Shown: piece after piece, positions 24,509 through 38,105 of the stretch | How the letters are laid out: each line of letters opens with the position of its first letter | Position numbering within the stretch: position 1 is the stretch's first letter | Origin: Trichosphaerium sp. ATCC 40318 | Lineage: Eukaryota; Discosea; Flabellinia; Trichosidae | Assembly: GCA_038496445.1 (NCBI GenBank) | Contig: JALMLS010000370.1 | Location: 124,001-188,000, forward strand | Direction of reading: 5' to 3' | DNA: 64,000 bases | The notes under the pieces: generated by a model | Told to the model about the DNA's origin: nothing | Databases searched by the model: none | The model's input: only the letters and a program-made list of their open reading frames with translations | Position numbers and translations under genes: made by a program

Positions 24509-27500
24509 ATGGCTGAGAGCGAAGTAAAGCTCCTTAGCCTTGTGCTATCTAAATTTGCGCTGGTGGAAGGGTCAGACCTTTCTGATTTGTTAGCCAGGTA
24601 TTTGATGCCTATCATACTAAAATTCTCGTCTCCTCACGAGGTTACGCGTAAAAAAGTACTACAAGTGTTAAACCACATAACGCAACTAGTGTCGCCTCAA
24701 CACAGTGTTCGGTACGTAAATACATGAGGTAATTTTAACGCTTTTTGAAGCTTACCAATGACGGATTTGGTGACTGAATATTTAAAGCCTAAAATATCGA
24801 GTTTCGCGCGGAATATACTCCTCATGTACATTGAGATGGGTTTTGATCGTGAACCAAAAGAGGTACAAATTGTTGATGTTGTGTTGTGTTGTGTGACTCA
24901 CTTATTCGCCAGAATCGTACTAAATTGTGCTTGATGCTACTAAGCAGCACCATGCAATTGCAGGGAAAGCATAGAGATTCAGCGTTACACTTGGCCGTAC
25001 CTGTATGATGAGTGATTCTTTTAATAAGTATATGTATAATGTTTATATCTGACAGTCACGTGTGTAGGTGCTACAGACGATCAAAGTACCTCAAGACAAG
25101 CTCAAGTGCAAAGCAGCCGTACCATTCTTATCATCTCTTCAAGGTTAGGTGCACTATAAACTGCTAAATTGCTAATATGATTTCATATAGATGTAGTTCT
25201 CGTTTTGGACTTTTGTGTTGACATAATGTTGTACAATCCTCGTCCCACTGAGTGCGTCCTTATACTGCAATAATCAAAGTACTTACGTTGTTTTTAGCGC
25301 TAATCCCATGGGCCCTGTAGCAGTCTGTCCAGGGCTTAGTCTAGTAGCCACAAAACGATTACAAACCAAAAAAGTGCTCACTACGGCGGAGGTAGAGGCT
25401 AGAAAGGTACTTGTAATACTTCTTAAGGCTTGATTAACTTTTTACCAGCTTGGAATTATTTCGTTTTGGGTTGATGTGACCACAGCTGCTGCGATTCCTG
25501 AGGTACTTTCACACTAATTCATCCACGAACAAATATAACCCAATGTAAGGTTTTGTTGATACCACTGTTCTTGACAGCTTCAGCAGATATTCTACACACT
25601 GTTCAAAGAGAAGGGACGAACGCACTTAAAAAACTGGACAAACTGGACTTGGAAAATAAAGGTGTAAGTATTTGCAATAGAAAATAGACAGTGGATCCTG
25701 TTTCAATCTAACCCCTGATGGACTTTAGATTATTGCAAAACTGTTTGCAATGTTTCATGGTTCTCCGAACACAATAGCCGCTAATGTAAAGCGGTTACCA
25801 TACAATTTTATGGGCCGTGAATTGATAATGGATCACTTATCGAAATCCAAGCTTGCAACCAATTTTTTCCCACAAACACTTCAAACAATTTTTGAATGTC
25901 TTTTTGGTGTACGGAAAATCTGATTACATTCAACACTCAATTGTTTCAGGTTGGATCAAGTGCACGTCTAAGAACTCAAGGCATGATTTTTACACAAAGA
26001 GTATTCAGAATTGCAGACAAGGCACAGCTAAAAGTGATGGCTCCGATTGTCCTCGGTGGCTTGCTAAAATATCTTGGGCAACTACGCGATGGCTCTTCTA
26101 CAGCCAAACCCTCAGAAGTGACAAGCGCTAAAAGCTCTATTTTGTCCGCAATAAGCGCATTGGCACAGCGCACTCCAGAATTATTTGCTGGCAACGTCAA
26201 AATGCTCAAGGTACAAAACTAAGGCAATCACATTGGTTCATTATTTTCTCATCGTTTGCTGGTAGGAACTTTTTGACTCGATGCTCACAGAAGAACCATC
26301 CATACGTATTGCATTACAAGAGTGCTTATCCAGTCTGTGTCCAGCCTACACTGGCAGTGCGGATAGTTTATCCCTCAAGCCATATCTCTCGCAATTTATT
26401 GAACAGGTAACAGCCGCAACCTCACCGTTATCCCCTTTACTTAGTAATTCCTTTAGAAATTGCCACAAGCACGATTTGCAGCTTTGTTTTACATGAACAG
26501 ACTGTTCCCATTCAGCGATCCTAACGCTCGTTTCGCAAACTTGCTTCACACAAATGACTCGAAAAATGAAATTAAGACTGAAGCAAGAAAGGCACTAAAA
26601 TCATACAATAGATCGACATATGTTCTAACACTATTGTAGGGATTGCAACCATACATAGTAGTTAAGAATGATATTAAACGAGATGACAACACAAAGTGGC
26701 CTGATTGGGCAGGTCAGTATCTATTCCTTCCCCTTGCTTTTCAGAAAAACTACGTCGTAATTCAAACAATTAACATCAATTGTATAGAGTTTATTGCCAC
26801 AATCAACAAAGAAATGGTTGCTCGAAAGCCTTCTGATGATGCTGGTCAAGTGTTCCCACCAAGTATATTCCGACAGATACTGCTGTTTGCAGACAAGGTA
26901 TTTACGCACAACAAACAAAAAGACCAAAGTTTCAAGGAGTACATACTCACCTTTGGCGATGCTACTAGCGATGCCAATCCTGTTGCGGGTTACAGGTAAG
27001 CCACAGTTATCCAATGCATTCACCTTACAATTGTTAAGAGGGTTATTACGCCGTGGTGTTGTCGAAGGCAAAAGCAATGCAGAGTTACTTAGCACTTCTG
27101 TAAAGTTGATTAACCAGTTAATCACATACAACCCTGACATGTTTGGGCCGTTGTATGCCGCTGAAATGGATTTGTTTGTACCTCTACTGAACACTGGTAC
27201 TCGCGATGGCATGAAGATAATAGCAAAAATCATCTCAATTTTACTGCCTTACTACGACAAGACCAAGCGTGCTACCCTCATAGAACAGATAATAAAACAA
27301 GTTGAAGCTAGTGAATACGCACCAATATGGTGCATTGGCTTTATTATTTCAAGGTACAACAAATTACACAAAAGGTTACCTAACTTACTTGCTACAGATG
27401 CACGGAAGTAGGGCTTGGAGCCGAAATAGAACCAATATCAAAACGTGTTATACCAGTATTGCTCAAAATTTTAGCTGCTAAAAACACACACGATCAAATA

Positions 27501-30500
27501 GCAGCCGCTCAAGCAATTGGCCTCATCGGTTAGTCTATTTTTATTATTGTTGAGGAAAAAAGTTAACACTGTTTTAGGTCGTTTTTCTGCATTACCGTTC
27601 GCTGATGGCAATCCATCCGATTCAGATACCACATTGACTAAATGTAGCATTGCTACAAAACTTGGTGGCGGCTTGATGTCTCCAGAACGGACTGTGGTGC
27701 GCACCTTATTTTCATTTGTGTCACTCACATTGAACGAATTGTAACACAACCTTCCAATTGTAGATTGAAGCAGCTGCCCTCGCGTTGGCAAATTTGTGTC
27801 TAGGAGAAAATAACCCACTTTTGTCGACTATTGCTATTGATGCTATATTCCGCCGTGCTGACTACAAACAACCTGACTTACACTTCACCCTTGGGTAAGA
27901 GCAAACATCACAATAAATGTATGATTCAATTAAATGGGGTATAGGGAAGCGTTGGCTGTCATAGGAGCTGGTTGGAAGTCTGAGATGTCTCGTGATCCTA
28001 TTACTGGTAACGGGCCACAACACAAATCACCTATAGAGAAGCAAGATGAGCCTATGAATACAATAGTGAACAGGTTGCTTAAACAAACCTTTCACAAAAC
28101 ACTGACTCGTCCTGGTAAGTTCTGTTTTTCCTTTTTTTTTCTACGCACTTGTAATTGACGATTAGTATTTAGGAGCATCAATATGGCTTCTTTGCATCCT
28201 GAAATACTCAGGGCAGCATCCAATATTGTCTGGGTGGCTGAAAGAGATCCAGGAAGTTTACTCCCAGTGTTTGGGTGCCAACGATGGTAATAATCCTCCC
28301 TATTTAAACCTATATAACTCACTCTCTCCTAGATTTGGTCCAAGAAGTGGCTGCAAAGGCTCTTGTTCTCGTATATGATCATGGCGACGAAGGATCCAAG
28401 GGTGAATTGGTTAAAACACTTGTAGAAGCCATCAGCAAAGGTGTGAGATTGAGTTTTGTCGTTGAGGTTAATATTGGTGATAGGTAAGGCTGGTGCCAAG
28501 GTCGAAGATGATACCAAGCTATTCAAAGAGGGCGCGCTAAAGATTGGCGGTGGCAAGAGCATATCCACATACAAGGTAAAAAATACCTCTTCCTCAAGTT
28601 ACAAAAACTTACATTTTGAAGGAACTTTGTGATGTAGCAGCTCAAACCAATCAACCAGATCTCGTATATAAACTGATGAATCTGTCATCACACCACACCC
28701 TCTGGAACTCGAAGAAGGGCGCAGCGTTTGCAGCAACTGAACTAGCAGACAAAGCGGGTGAAGCAATGAAGGAGTACTATCCTGTTCTTATCCCAAAGCT
28801 GTTCCGGTACATAATTTGGAACTACTGCCGTTAATTAGTTATCACGTGTTAATACGAATTTAGTGGATCTTATGATCCTAACTCACGCATTGCACAAGCG
28901 ATGAAGAATATCCTTTTCTCAATGGTAAAAAATCTGACCACAGCGAGTGCGTTTTGAAAAGTATTCTCCATATGAAACACTAACAAGAGCAACAGCGAAT
29001 GATTACTTTGATGTAATTATGAAGGACCTTGTGTCGCACCTCTGGGCGCCAATGTGGCGAGAGCGCGAAGCTGCAGCTATGGTATATCTCCCTTCCTAGT
29101 TATTGACACGGGCTAATATGTGGTAGGGCGTTTGTGATGCATTGCAAGGCAAGACCATGACTCAAGCGGAACCATTTCTTCAAGAGCTGTGGGAAAAGAT
29201 ATTTAAACTCCTAGATGATCAAAAAGAAACTGTCAGAAACGCAGCTATGATGGCCGCCAAGAGCGTTAGCTCCTTGACCGCTAGGTAAGTTTCACGTGAT
29301 GTTGCGAACGCGTTCAGCTAAGACTTATTGTAGATTGTGCGATCCGAGGTTTGCTAAACGGGAGGAAGGCCAACGTGCAGTTGCTATCGCTTTCCCTGTA
29401 TTGATGAATAAGGTATTGTATTGCACTCTTTGTATTTACAAGTTGTGGCTAATAACATTTGGTCTAGGGTCTGAAATCACCCGTAAAGGAAGTTCAGCAA
29501 TTCACTGTGAATAACATTTACAAAATTGCTCGTGTATCATCTCACTTACTGCGAACGCATATTGCCACTGTTGCATCTACGCTCCTAGAATGCCTGTCAG
29601 CTCTAGAACCGCGAGGCCTTGACTACATGTCATTCCATGCACAAAGCTCTGGCATTGGTCAAGAGCAGTTTGGTACGTACCGAACCAATACCACTCTACT
29701 CCACATCACTAACACACTTTGTAGAAGCGATTAGATTGGAAGTGTCAAAGTTGAGCGTTGTCAATGACACGCTAGATATTTGTGTTCGACAAGTGGATGC
29801 TACCAACATTGAAGAGCTTGCGATCAAGCTAGCAGAATTATTGAAGAACGGTATAGGACTTACGACTCGCGTTGGTACAGCCAGATTCATTGGATCTTTG
29901 GCAAATCTCAAGAAAAAGGTATTTTTGTTTTTTGTAAAGCGAGTCCACACACACAGAATGATTTTAATGAACCATTGAGCAGCAAATTGCAACGAGTAGA
30001 AGCAGTATCGGAAAGCTATTAAATGGTTTATTGCGTGGTACTGGTGCTAAATCACCGTCTGAACGCAAAGCGTATGCTGTTGCCCTAGGATTGTTGATGC
30101 CAATTGCGAGCGATAAGCAAGTTGGTAAAACGATAGAAAGGGTACGGTAACAAATAAGAGTTGCAACACCTGTTCATTTTTCTTTGTAGCTTTTGCGGGT
30201 ATTTAACAACGAATCTACACCAGAAGCAATAGAAGGTGCCTCTCACTTTATCTATGAGATTGCCAAGACCTCTCCAAAACGGATGCAACCTTACTTTGAG
30301 TACGTCTCCTGTCTTACTTCTTTTGTGTGCTTAACGAAGTGGTAGCGTGCTGATGCCAATTGTATTTTTATATCGCCAAGACAGCAGCGATACAGTCAAA
30401 AAGCTGTTCAACAACATTTGGGTTGAGATGGTACTTCTTACTCCATTGTTTGACATGATACTTTTATATTTACACACTATGAACAGGGAGCATCCATCGC

Positions 30501-31870
30501 ATTGTATGCAAAACAAATATCCAAGAGGCTCACAGAAACACTGGACAATGATAGCTGGGCACTCAAACGTCAAGGAGCTGACGCTATATGTTTGCTTGTA
30601 GAATCAACAAGCGCACTCTCACTAGCAAAGTTTTCACCTGGACTTTTGAATGCACTCATCGCTGCTCTTCGAGGTACATGCGATGTCTTTGTTTGCATAA
30701 CTTTGTGGAATAAAGAACTCAACCCTATTTTAGGACGTACTTGGGATGGTAAACACAAGTTATTGAAGGCTATTCATATGGTCATCGTTGATGCTCGGCT
30801 GTACACAGATCTGACCAAGGTTTGTTGTTAGGTGCTTATTGAGTATTAATCAATCGTTTCATTTAGGAGCTCACAGCTGACTGCAACCTACCAACAAGGC
30901 TTGTTATTATCAATAAGCTCCTTCCAGAATGTAAAAACAAAAATGAGGAGTATGCTTATGAGGCTATTGCAGTGTTAGGCAAGATACTTGAACACTTTCA
31001 CAAGGTACATATTTTTTTTGTTGGTACTTGCTGCTTACCACTTACGCCCATAGTATGATGATAAGTTTGATGCTTTTGACTTGGTCCATGTGCGTATTAT
31101 CATCTTTTTTGGTGTTCGTGTGGCCATCACTGACAACTACAAAGGAGGCAATGTTGAAAAGGATTACTGAGGTTGAAACACTCAAGGATTCTGATAAGCC
31201 CAAAGCATCCGCCAAAGCCAATTCGGCCACTTCTAGAGTGCACGCTGAAGCCTTCAAGACTATGCTTGCTGCTTGGCCTGAAGTATACGCTACACAGAGC
31301 AAACACGTGTCTTCAATAGGCACTCTCTTGATAGACCGACTAGAAAACACAGTGTGGAATGTAAAGTACGCGCACAAACTTATTCTATACAGTCAAAAAC
31401 GAAATCTAACGTACTTGAAAAAGGGTTGCTGTTTTTGAGGCTATCAAAACGTTCATAAAGCGATTGCACATCACAGGGCTATCAGACGCTGAAGGCGGGC
31501 TACTAACACAACCAATGCTGGTAACACTGTTGAAAGTCATCTTTTCGAATGTAAAAACTTCCAGCTACACTGCAGTACATTTGCAGGCATTGCAACTGTT
31601 GTATGTTACGCTCAGGCAAACCAAAGGTAACAACACATCATTCTGTTTTCTGCACAGTGCTAAAAACACATATTATAGATTCCGCTTTATGGTCCTCAGA
31701 AATGTTGCAGGAGTTGAGAACAGAGTTGGATAGCATTGAGCATCAAGCACTCAAGTATGAGGTCGACAAGATCAATGGTTTATTGCTAGTAAGTTAATAC
31801 TGCATTCTCTTTTCATACTAAAACCCTATAGAACTCTGGATTCCCTAATAAGAAACAAAAGCTCCGGTAA
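24509..31870 (+). CDS. ECM29: Proteasome adaptor/scaffold ECM29
   Basis: HEAT-repeat protein that binds the 26S proteasome and monitors its assembly. The start at 24509 opens MAESEVKLLSLVLSKFALVE. RYLMPIILKFSSPHEVTRKK follows, which matches the ECM29 N-terminus. The diagnostic core is at about 28320-28810: QEVAAKALVLVYDHGDEGSK, then STYKELCDVAAQTNQPDLVY, KLMNLSSHHTLWNSKKGAAF and YYPVLIPKLFR. Later exons give YRQDSSDTVKKLFNNIW and ISKRLTETLDNDSWALKRQG. The end is PNKKQKLR with the stop at 31870, the basic tail resembling a nuclear signal. About 35 short introns are inferred. I first considered GCN1, another giant HEAT protein, but the 'STYKELC...WNSK' block is ECM29-specific. It converges with xylulokinase, with about 90 bp between stops. 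Confidence 0.93.
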
Positions 31871-31963
31871 AGCCAAATACTAATTTATGTAAACTGTCGT
31901 AAAAATAAAAATGATTGCTTCTTTGTATATCTATCTCTTTTTGACCCTTGTTACATTGCTTGG

Positions 31964-34379
31964 TTAAAAGCTCTTTGGTAACTTTTTCTCAACCTTTTCG
32001 TATCTCCTTATCATCTCGGCGTACATTTGTGTCAGTTGTGGATCAGGCGCAGCGGCAAGCACAACATCTGGATCACCTACAACAGAGTGATACGGAAGAT
32101 AGATGCCCTTAAAATAACATGTTAATAAAAACTCAAATCATTTCGTAAGTACCTTGGTGTCACACACGCTACCGTGCATGGCTCGGTACGCTGCTCCCAA
32201 GGCAGCGGATGCCTCGCTTTTAGCTGTGTAGACGGGTACACCTGAGAATATGTAAGCGGTGATGATTTATCAAATGACACGTGAAAATAAAATCCTAAAT
32301 GCTTGCCGAATACGTTCGCCATGATCTTAAGGATCGCAGGGTTTACGGAAGCGCCACCGGTTGCAATAATTCTTTGAGTGACATTTACACCAATGTTCTT
32401 TGCGTGGAGGTACATTGACATCATTTGACCTTCAATAACAGCGCGGCAGTGCATGTCAGGGTGATTGAATTCGTTTACAGAGTTGCCTACACTATCGAAG
32501 AGATAGGTGCCCTTGAAATAGTGAGCAGCGAGAAGACAAAGTGAGGTTCTACCTTTTTAATGCGTGGTGTAATTTCATCAGCTTCAAAATATATGCCAAT
32601 GTTGCCTTGGTTGCCGGGCATACTATTTGCTAGTTGTTTACCGAAGTTATTCCACTTTTGTTTTTCAGACAGTGTAGCCGTTGTTTGGTTTACGCCATAG
32701 CTATCTCTCACAGATGTTCGTGTTAGAGATCCATTTTTGTAGCAAATGAGCGCCATGTATCCAGCAGGATCTGTAGGATTGCCAAAGACGTGTCCTACAC
32801 CATCGAGTAAACTAGTGCTATCTAGCAATTGGAAATGGCTCGGTACCTTCTTCTGCTGATGGCTGAGCCGTTGGCATTGTGGCAAAGAGGGTATCAGATG
32901 TCCCAAGAGATATTGCAATTTCTCCATCCTTTAAGCGCAGACCAGCTACAGAGCTCGGGTTGTCTCCTATTCACACAATACAGCATCAGTACAATATCTC
33001 AATTTCGGAGGCAGCAGTAAATTTACCTGTGCCCAGTATGACCTGGCAATCTTTAGAGAAACCATACCGAGCTCTCATGTAATTTGAGATTGGTCCACAA
33101 CTAATGTATGAGTCTTGTATCTTGTTTATGTGTTAGAGAGACTCAAACAAATATAAAAAAGATGAGGATTCTCCAATACCGATCCTAGTTTTTCTTCCAA
33201 GTTGCGTCCTCCCATGCTCAGCAATTTTGGTACCTCAATAAAAATGTAAGAAAAGTGAATGTAGGGTAAAGCAGGCTGAGCAGTACCCATTGTTTTGTGC
33301 GAATATCCATCAGGTTCATACCAGCGCCATCACCCGGTTCGATTGGAGTGTATGCACCTTTACATGACGTCTTAGTGCCGCATTAAACCACGTGCATACT
33401 GTACCTCGTAGTAGTGATGTTACAAAGCTACTGACCAATGAGATACGCTCAGTATTTGCGTATTCCCGAGATTTTGTTTTTGAAATCTACTTCCAATAAG
33501 CGCAATGCTAGCTACCAGGAACGCACCTTTGCAATTTGCGAAAGTGTGAATCTTTCGTACATTCGCGATCCTGTAGCCTTAGCCACGGCCTCAGCACCTC
33601 CAAAAGCGTTTTCAATTCGCTTACAAATTTGTCTAGACACTGGGTCAGTCACGTGTTCAAATACATCTCATGAATACGTCGTGGAAGAGTCTCTCCATAT
33701 TGGGCTATTAGGTACTGAAAAACCATCTTTTAATGCGTGCTCAAGTGTGTAATTCGGATTCGCTAACTCTAGTTTTTCCAAGGAACCTCAACTTCTTGTT
33801 AACGTGACAAGTGTACACTTGGCGGGAGTCATCAGTTAGATACCTCTCTTCCAATAAACGGAGCCATGTTGCTGTCCAGAAGCAGAAATTGCCATGACAT
33901 TTTCGAAGGGAAATTCTTCAAGCTTCAATTGGGTCAACATCTTGTCCATTGCTGAAACCTACACACTTGTGTCATAAAGCCATTCCGAAACAACCACCAC
34001 ATCGTACCCACATAAGTGTAGGACTGGTCACTTCGCCGTTTGGACCTTCTACAAAGCCATCGGTAGTCTAGAAATGATTTTGAGGGTGACACGTGTTTTT
34101 ATTGGCATTTGTGCAAACCTTAAATTCAACCAAATCTGCATAACTGATTTTTCTGGTGCCTACTTGCTTCAATTTCTCATCGACAGCGACCATTGTGAGA
34201 GATTGCGTTGAGCAATCTAATCCAACAAAAATGGGCGTCTTTATGTGTGTCCACCCAGTAGACTCCTGAAAAATACCTCCTTCAAACATAGCTTCTTTGA
34301 GCTCGTCTTGGAAGTAGTAGCAAGCGACACCTGCAGATGCTAACATTTTTTGTAAAAAGTTGGCTAACAAAAGGCACAA
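31964..34379 (-). CDS. XYLB: Xylulokinase (FGGY family)
   Basis: Cytosolic FGGY sugar kinase that phosphorylates D-xylulose to xylulose 5-phosphate for the pentose phosphate pathway. The N-terminal FGGY signature is PIFVGLDCSTQSLTMVAVDE (about 34160-34230). The xylulokinase-type substrate loop AISASGQQHGSVYWKR lies near 33850-33900. The C-terminal lobe includes GDGAGMNLMD, GLRLKDGEIAISLGTSDTLF (about 32880-32950) and ATGGASVNPAILKIMANVFG (about 32310-32370), and the protein ends MYAEMIRRYEKVEKKLPKSF at 31964. A stretch of about 30 residues precedes the kinase fold (GVACYYFQDELKEAMFEGGI). The start is uncertain: Met at 34379 or the in-frame Met at 34346. It is divergent from the DUF455 gene. 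Confidence 0.9.
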
Positions 34380-34595
34380 GTACCCAATACGCCTATTATA
34401 GCGATGGTACCGAACCGAGACTTCGGCCGTTCACCAACGTTGTGATAGTTTCGCGTTTTTTTGGAGTATTGCGCTCGCGATGAGTGAAAATATGAGCGAG
34501 AGATCCTGTACATGCGGTTATAAAATGATAAAAATGACAAACAACTTTCAAATTCAGTAAACAGTTTTCAACAGCAATAAAACTCCACTGGCAAC

Positions 34596-35801
34596 ATGTA
34601 CCGCACCATTAAAACGCGGTGGCGACAAAGGCAAGTTCTAAGAGAGACTAGTAGGCGTTATTGCTCTGAAATTGCGTATGGTATCCGTAAGGGCATCCAA
34701 ATACTAGAGTGTAGCGACGCTAAGCAAAAAGCGACACTATCAATTGAGGCTACCACTATAATAATGGAGCAAGCAACCACAGCGTTTTCAGGTAAATTCT
34801 TGAGCCTGTCACGCTACTTATGTACGGTTCAGGCGTCGAAGATTGTTTGTCGCTTGTACCAGAGCGCCCTACTAACCCTGAGTTACCAAAACTACTATCA
34901 CCAACAGATATGCCTCGCTACAAAGACCTGAAAGCGTCAGGGATAAGTCCTGCTGTGGCAACACTGCACGGTCTGGCACACGTAGAATTAAGTGCAATAA
35001 CAATGGGTTGGGATACCATGCTTCGCTATGGCCACGAGAAGCTACCTGACAAGTTTTACAAAGACTGGGTAGAAACTTTTTTTTATTATTATTCTCCAAT
35101 GTGTAAACAACCCCAAAAAGTGACAAGTTATCAGGCAAAAATAGTATTTGATGAAGCTACACATTTTCTCTTGTTTTGTGAACGTCTGGAAGCATGTGGA
35201 TTCAACTATGGAGCACTTCCAGCGCACAATAATTTGTGGAACGTTCGTATAGTCAGTATGGAGATTCAATGTTTGCTAATGTTTAGACGGCTGAAATAAC
35301 CAGCCATAGCCTACTTGCAAGAATCGGTGTTATACAACTTGGTGCGTGCAATTATATTGTCAATGTATAAGAAAAGTTACCAGCCAATAGTGCAGGAGGC
35401 ACGTGCGCTAGATTCATGGCAGCGACTAGTCAAAAAGTTTGTGGGAAGTGATGATAATGTGTCTGCTAAAATTGTTGACAAAGTGTGCAGCGAAGAGATA
35501 TTGCACGTGCAGATTGGAATGGAATGGCACTCGAAACATATTCTGGGTTAAGTGGTTTACAGTGTATGTAGGTACCTATGGTTATGCGAACGAGATGGCA
35601 TAGAACCCATCCCGCACTTTCATGAGATTACGCGCAAGTACAACGGCTTACTTCCACCACCATTTAATAAGAAGCTCCGAGCACAAGTTGGTACGCCAAG
35701 GCTGTCAAAAAAAGGTAGCCATAATGACGGTCTGATTAGGTATGACTGAAGACTGGTACATGCCAGTTATGTACAAAAAACCAGAGCGCAGCATGCCGTA
35801 A
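34596..35801 (+). CDS. DUF455 ferritin-like protein
   Basis: Member of the DUF455 family, a ferritin-like di-metal fold known in bacteria and some eukaryotes; its reaction is not established. The start at 34596 gives MYRTIKTRWRQRQVLRETSR, a basic, Glu-poor leader that could target mitochondria. Conserved blocks are LLSPTDMPRYKDLKASG, LHGLAHVELSAITMGWD (about 34965-35015), FDEATHFLLFCERLEACGFN (about 35145-35205), YGALPAHNNLW, VREARALDS, CSEEILHVQIGMEW and the family C-terminal TEDWYMPV. Glu/His pairs in 'AHVE', 'EATH' and 'EEILH' are the expected metal ligands. The last exon is reached through a GTACGC..ATTAG intron, giving the stop at 35801 rather than the read-through stop near 35747. It has five or so exons. 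Confidence 0.87.
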
Positions 35802-35970
35802 ATAGCTGATTAACGTACTCGGTGGGTCACTGAGACTCAAAAAAGCGATGTCAATAATTTTGTAAATACAATGTTTTTTATTTGAGTACACCCCGCTGTA
35901 GTGAACACATTAACGTGCTCCTGCTCGATAGAGCAACTGAGTTTCGTTGTTCGCCAAGATACTACGCAGA

Positions 35971-37899
35971 TTACTGCCTTTCTTGGAGACCAAGACCAGA
36001 TATTTGTGCGGTTCTGCCCTATACAAATCGACACGTGAGCAACAAATACAGTAACTATAGGACGTACACTTTTTTCGTTGCGTTTGAGCCACTCCAACAT
36101 AGCGTTGGTACCTTTGTTAATGACAGGTCTTGGAGGAACAACGAGAGGGTTGTGCGATACGTCCATAATTTTGATGTGTGCTAAAAAATAAATTAAAGGT
36201 GGCTCTCTTTAAAAATAGGTTAAATTGTTGTAAGAATCGTACATTGTAGTCGGTACATTTCCCATGGTAATTCAGAGAGCATATTGTGACTGACATCCAA
36301 CTTAATTAAATTATCTAATGACGCAACTTCTGGAGGGAGGTAAGCAATCTCGTTAGATTTACCCTCTAGCTGTGTCAAGTTAGAACAACCACCGATACCA
36401 GAGCACAATTTCTTGAGTTGGTTACCGTTCATGATCAATCTTTGAGAGGGTGTTAGACAGTCAACAGAGCAAACAGTTGGTGACGCACTTTTTCAGAGCA
36501 GTGAGCTGCCCAATCTCGTCTGGAAGATCGGTAATTTCGTTGTTGGAGCAATCAATCGCTTCGAGTTGTCTCATCATGCAGACTTCCATAGGAAGCGAAG
36601 AGAATTGATTTGCAGAAATTGAAATTTTAGTGAGGCCCTTGAGATTACCAAATTCCTTTGGCAACAGCATGTTCCTAATCTTTGTGGTGAGGCATGTTGC
36701 AATTCAAAAAAAACCACCAAACAAAACGCACGTGAGCTGATTTCCTCGCAATTCTAATACCTTCAAGCCAGCAAGCTTACCTACGATCATAGTTAGCGTT
36801 ATGAACCACATAAATGTATTGGTACTAACCAATATCTTTTGGTAGCGTCTTGAGCCTGTTGTTGGCCATATTTAATCTCTCCAACTGACCAAGCAAACCG
36901 AGCTGTGGTGGCACCGCAGGGAGTTGCATGTTGTTTGACATGTTCAACGTCTTCAGATTATTAAGTCCACCAATGGACGGATCTACGTATTCAATCTGTG
37001 CAACGCGGTAAGTTACGGTGAGACGTGTGCAAATAATAAAAAATGCGAAAAGGAAAAACGCTAAAATTTTATCCGCCGAAGATACGTACTCTCAAACCCG
37101 AGATGTCGAGTTCAGTCAAGGCAGGGAAATTAGTGAAGGCAGGTAGGGACATGAGAGCGCCATTTGAACCGATATTCAAATTGAGCAAGCCTCTCAAGTT
37201 AATAAAGCTATCTGGAAGGTCTTGGAGCCTGTTACAGCCTACGTCGAGCTGTTGTAAAGCGACCATATTGCCGATATCCTGTGGTAGTTTCCGGATGACG
37301 TTTTCGTGCACGTCAAGCTTTACAAGCGTTTTAAGAGAGCAAATAGCATCTGGGAGCGCTTGAAGTTGATTCTTACGGCAAATTAGCGTCTTTAGCGATA
37401 CTGATTTCCCCAAATCGGATGGTAGAGTCTTAAGGTTGTTCTCCGAGAGATCGAGATACGTAAGACTTGGGGCGGTTCCGATTTCATCGCAAATTTCGTC
37501 GAGTTGGTTATTCGTTAGCACTAGTTTCGAGAGTGATTGCATTTGACCGAGGGCAGGTGGGAGTGGGTTAAAGAATAGCTTGTTGTTTTGTAGATAGAGC
37601 TCTTTTAGCGTTTTCAATTGACGTATCTCTGGAGGGACATTGTTGACGCGGTTGTTCGATAGATCTAAGTACGTAATTTGGCTCAAACCACATAGTTCTA
37701 CCGGTATGGAAGACAATTCATTATGAGCAAGTACGAGACGCTTGCAAGCAATACTACGTATGTTGGCTGGCAATTCGTCAATCCCCTTTTGCGAAAGGTC
37801 AAGCTCCTCCGCTCTTGAGTACTTTTTGGACTTCATTTGCGAACGCAATTGCTTTGCGCTTGTGTGAGCTGTCTTTTTGTCCTTCTTTTTACGAAACAT
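35971..37899 (-). CDS. Leucine-rich repeat protein, LRRC40/SHOC2-like
   Basis: Intracellular LRR protein with no signal peptide or kinase domain. The N-terminus is strongly basic (MFRKKKDKKTAHTSAKQLRS). About twenty LRRs of about 23 residues follow, such as LPANIRSIACKRLVLAHNEL, LRQLKTLKELYLQNNKL, ICSLKTLVKLDVHENVIRKL and MRQLEAIDCSNNEITDL. The C-terminal exon has PLVVPPRPVINKGTNAMLEW, resembling the LRRC40 C-terminus ('P...KGT.A.LEYL'). The end depends on the last intron: a GTACGT donor after EKS joined in phase to TATAG|GGC gives a stop at 35971. An alternative frame would end at 35910. It diverges from the NEMF gene across about 206 bp and is most likely a scaffold. Confidence 0.85.
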
Positions 37900-38105
37900 G
37901 CTGTATTTTTGATTAAATGTAGTTTGGTTTGATCAAAAATAGATTTTTGCCTGCCAAAAGCGTTGTGGTAAGCGCATAGTGCTGGGCGTTTTTATCTCAC
38001 TGCTGCTCTCGAGGGTATTATTTAGAGCGCAAGCTACATTTTTGGTGTTTTAAGTGCGAGTAAATGACAGCTTGGTAAACGCCAGTATTCTCAACAACTC
38101 AAAAC

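Noticed and set aside
26721-27233. 170-residue minus-strand ORF inside ECM29
   Set aside because: It is antisense to several ECM29 exons and introns and has no family features.
24509-31870. GCN1-type translational activator
   Set aside because: Also a giant HEAT protein, but the STYKELC...NQPDLVYK...LWNSKKGAAF block is the ECM29 signature.
35910-35970. Alternative C-terminus of the LRR protein ending RAGAR
   Set aside because: It would need an intron whose donor and acceptor phases do not match; the GTACGT/TATAG pair gives a consistent phase and the stop at 35971.
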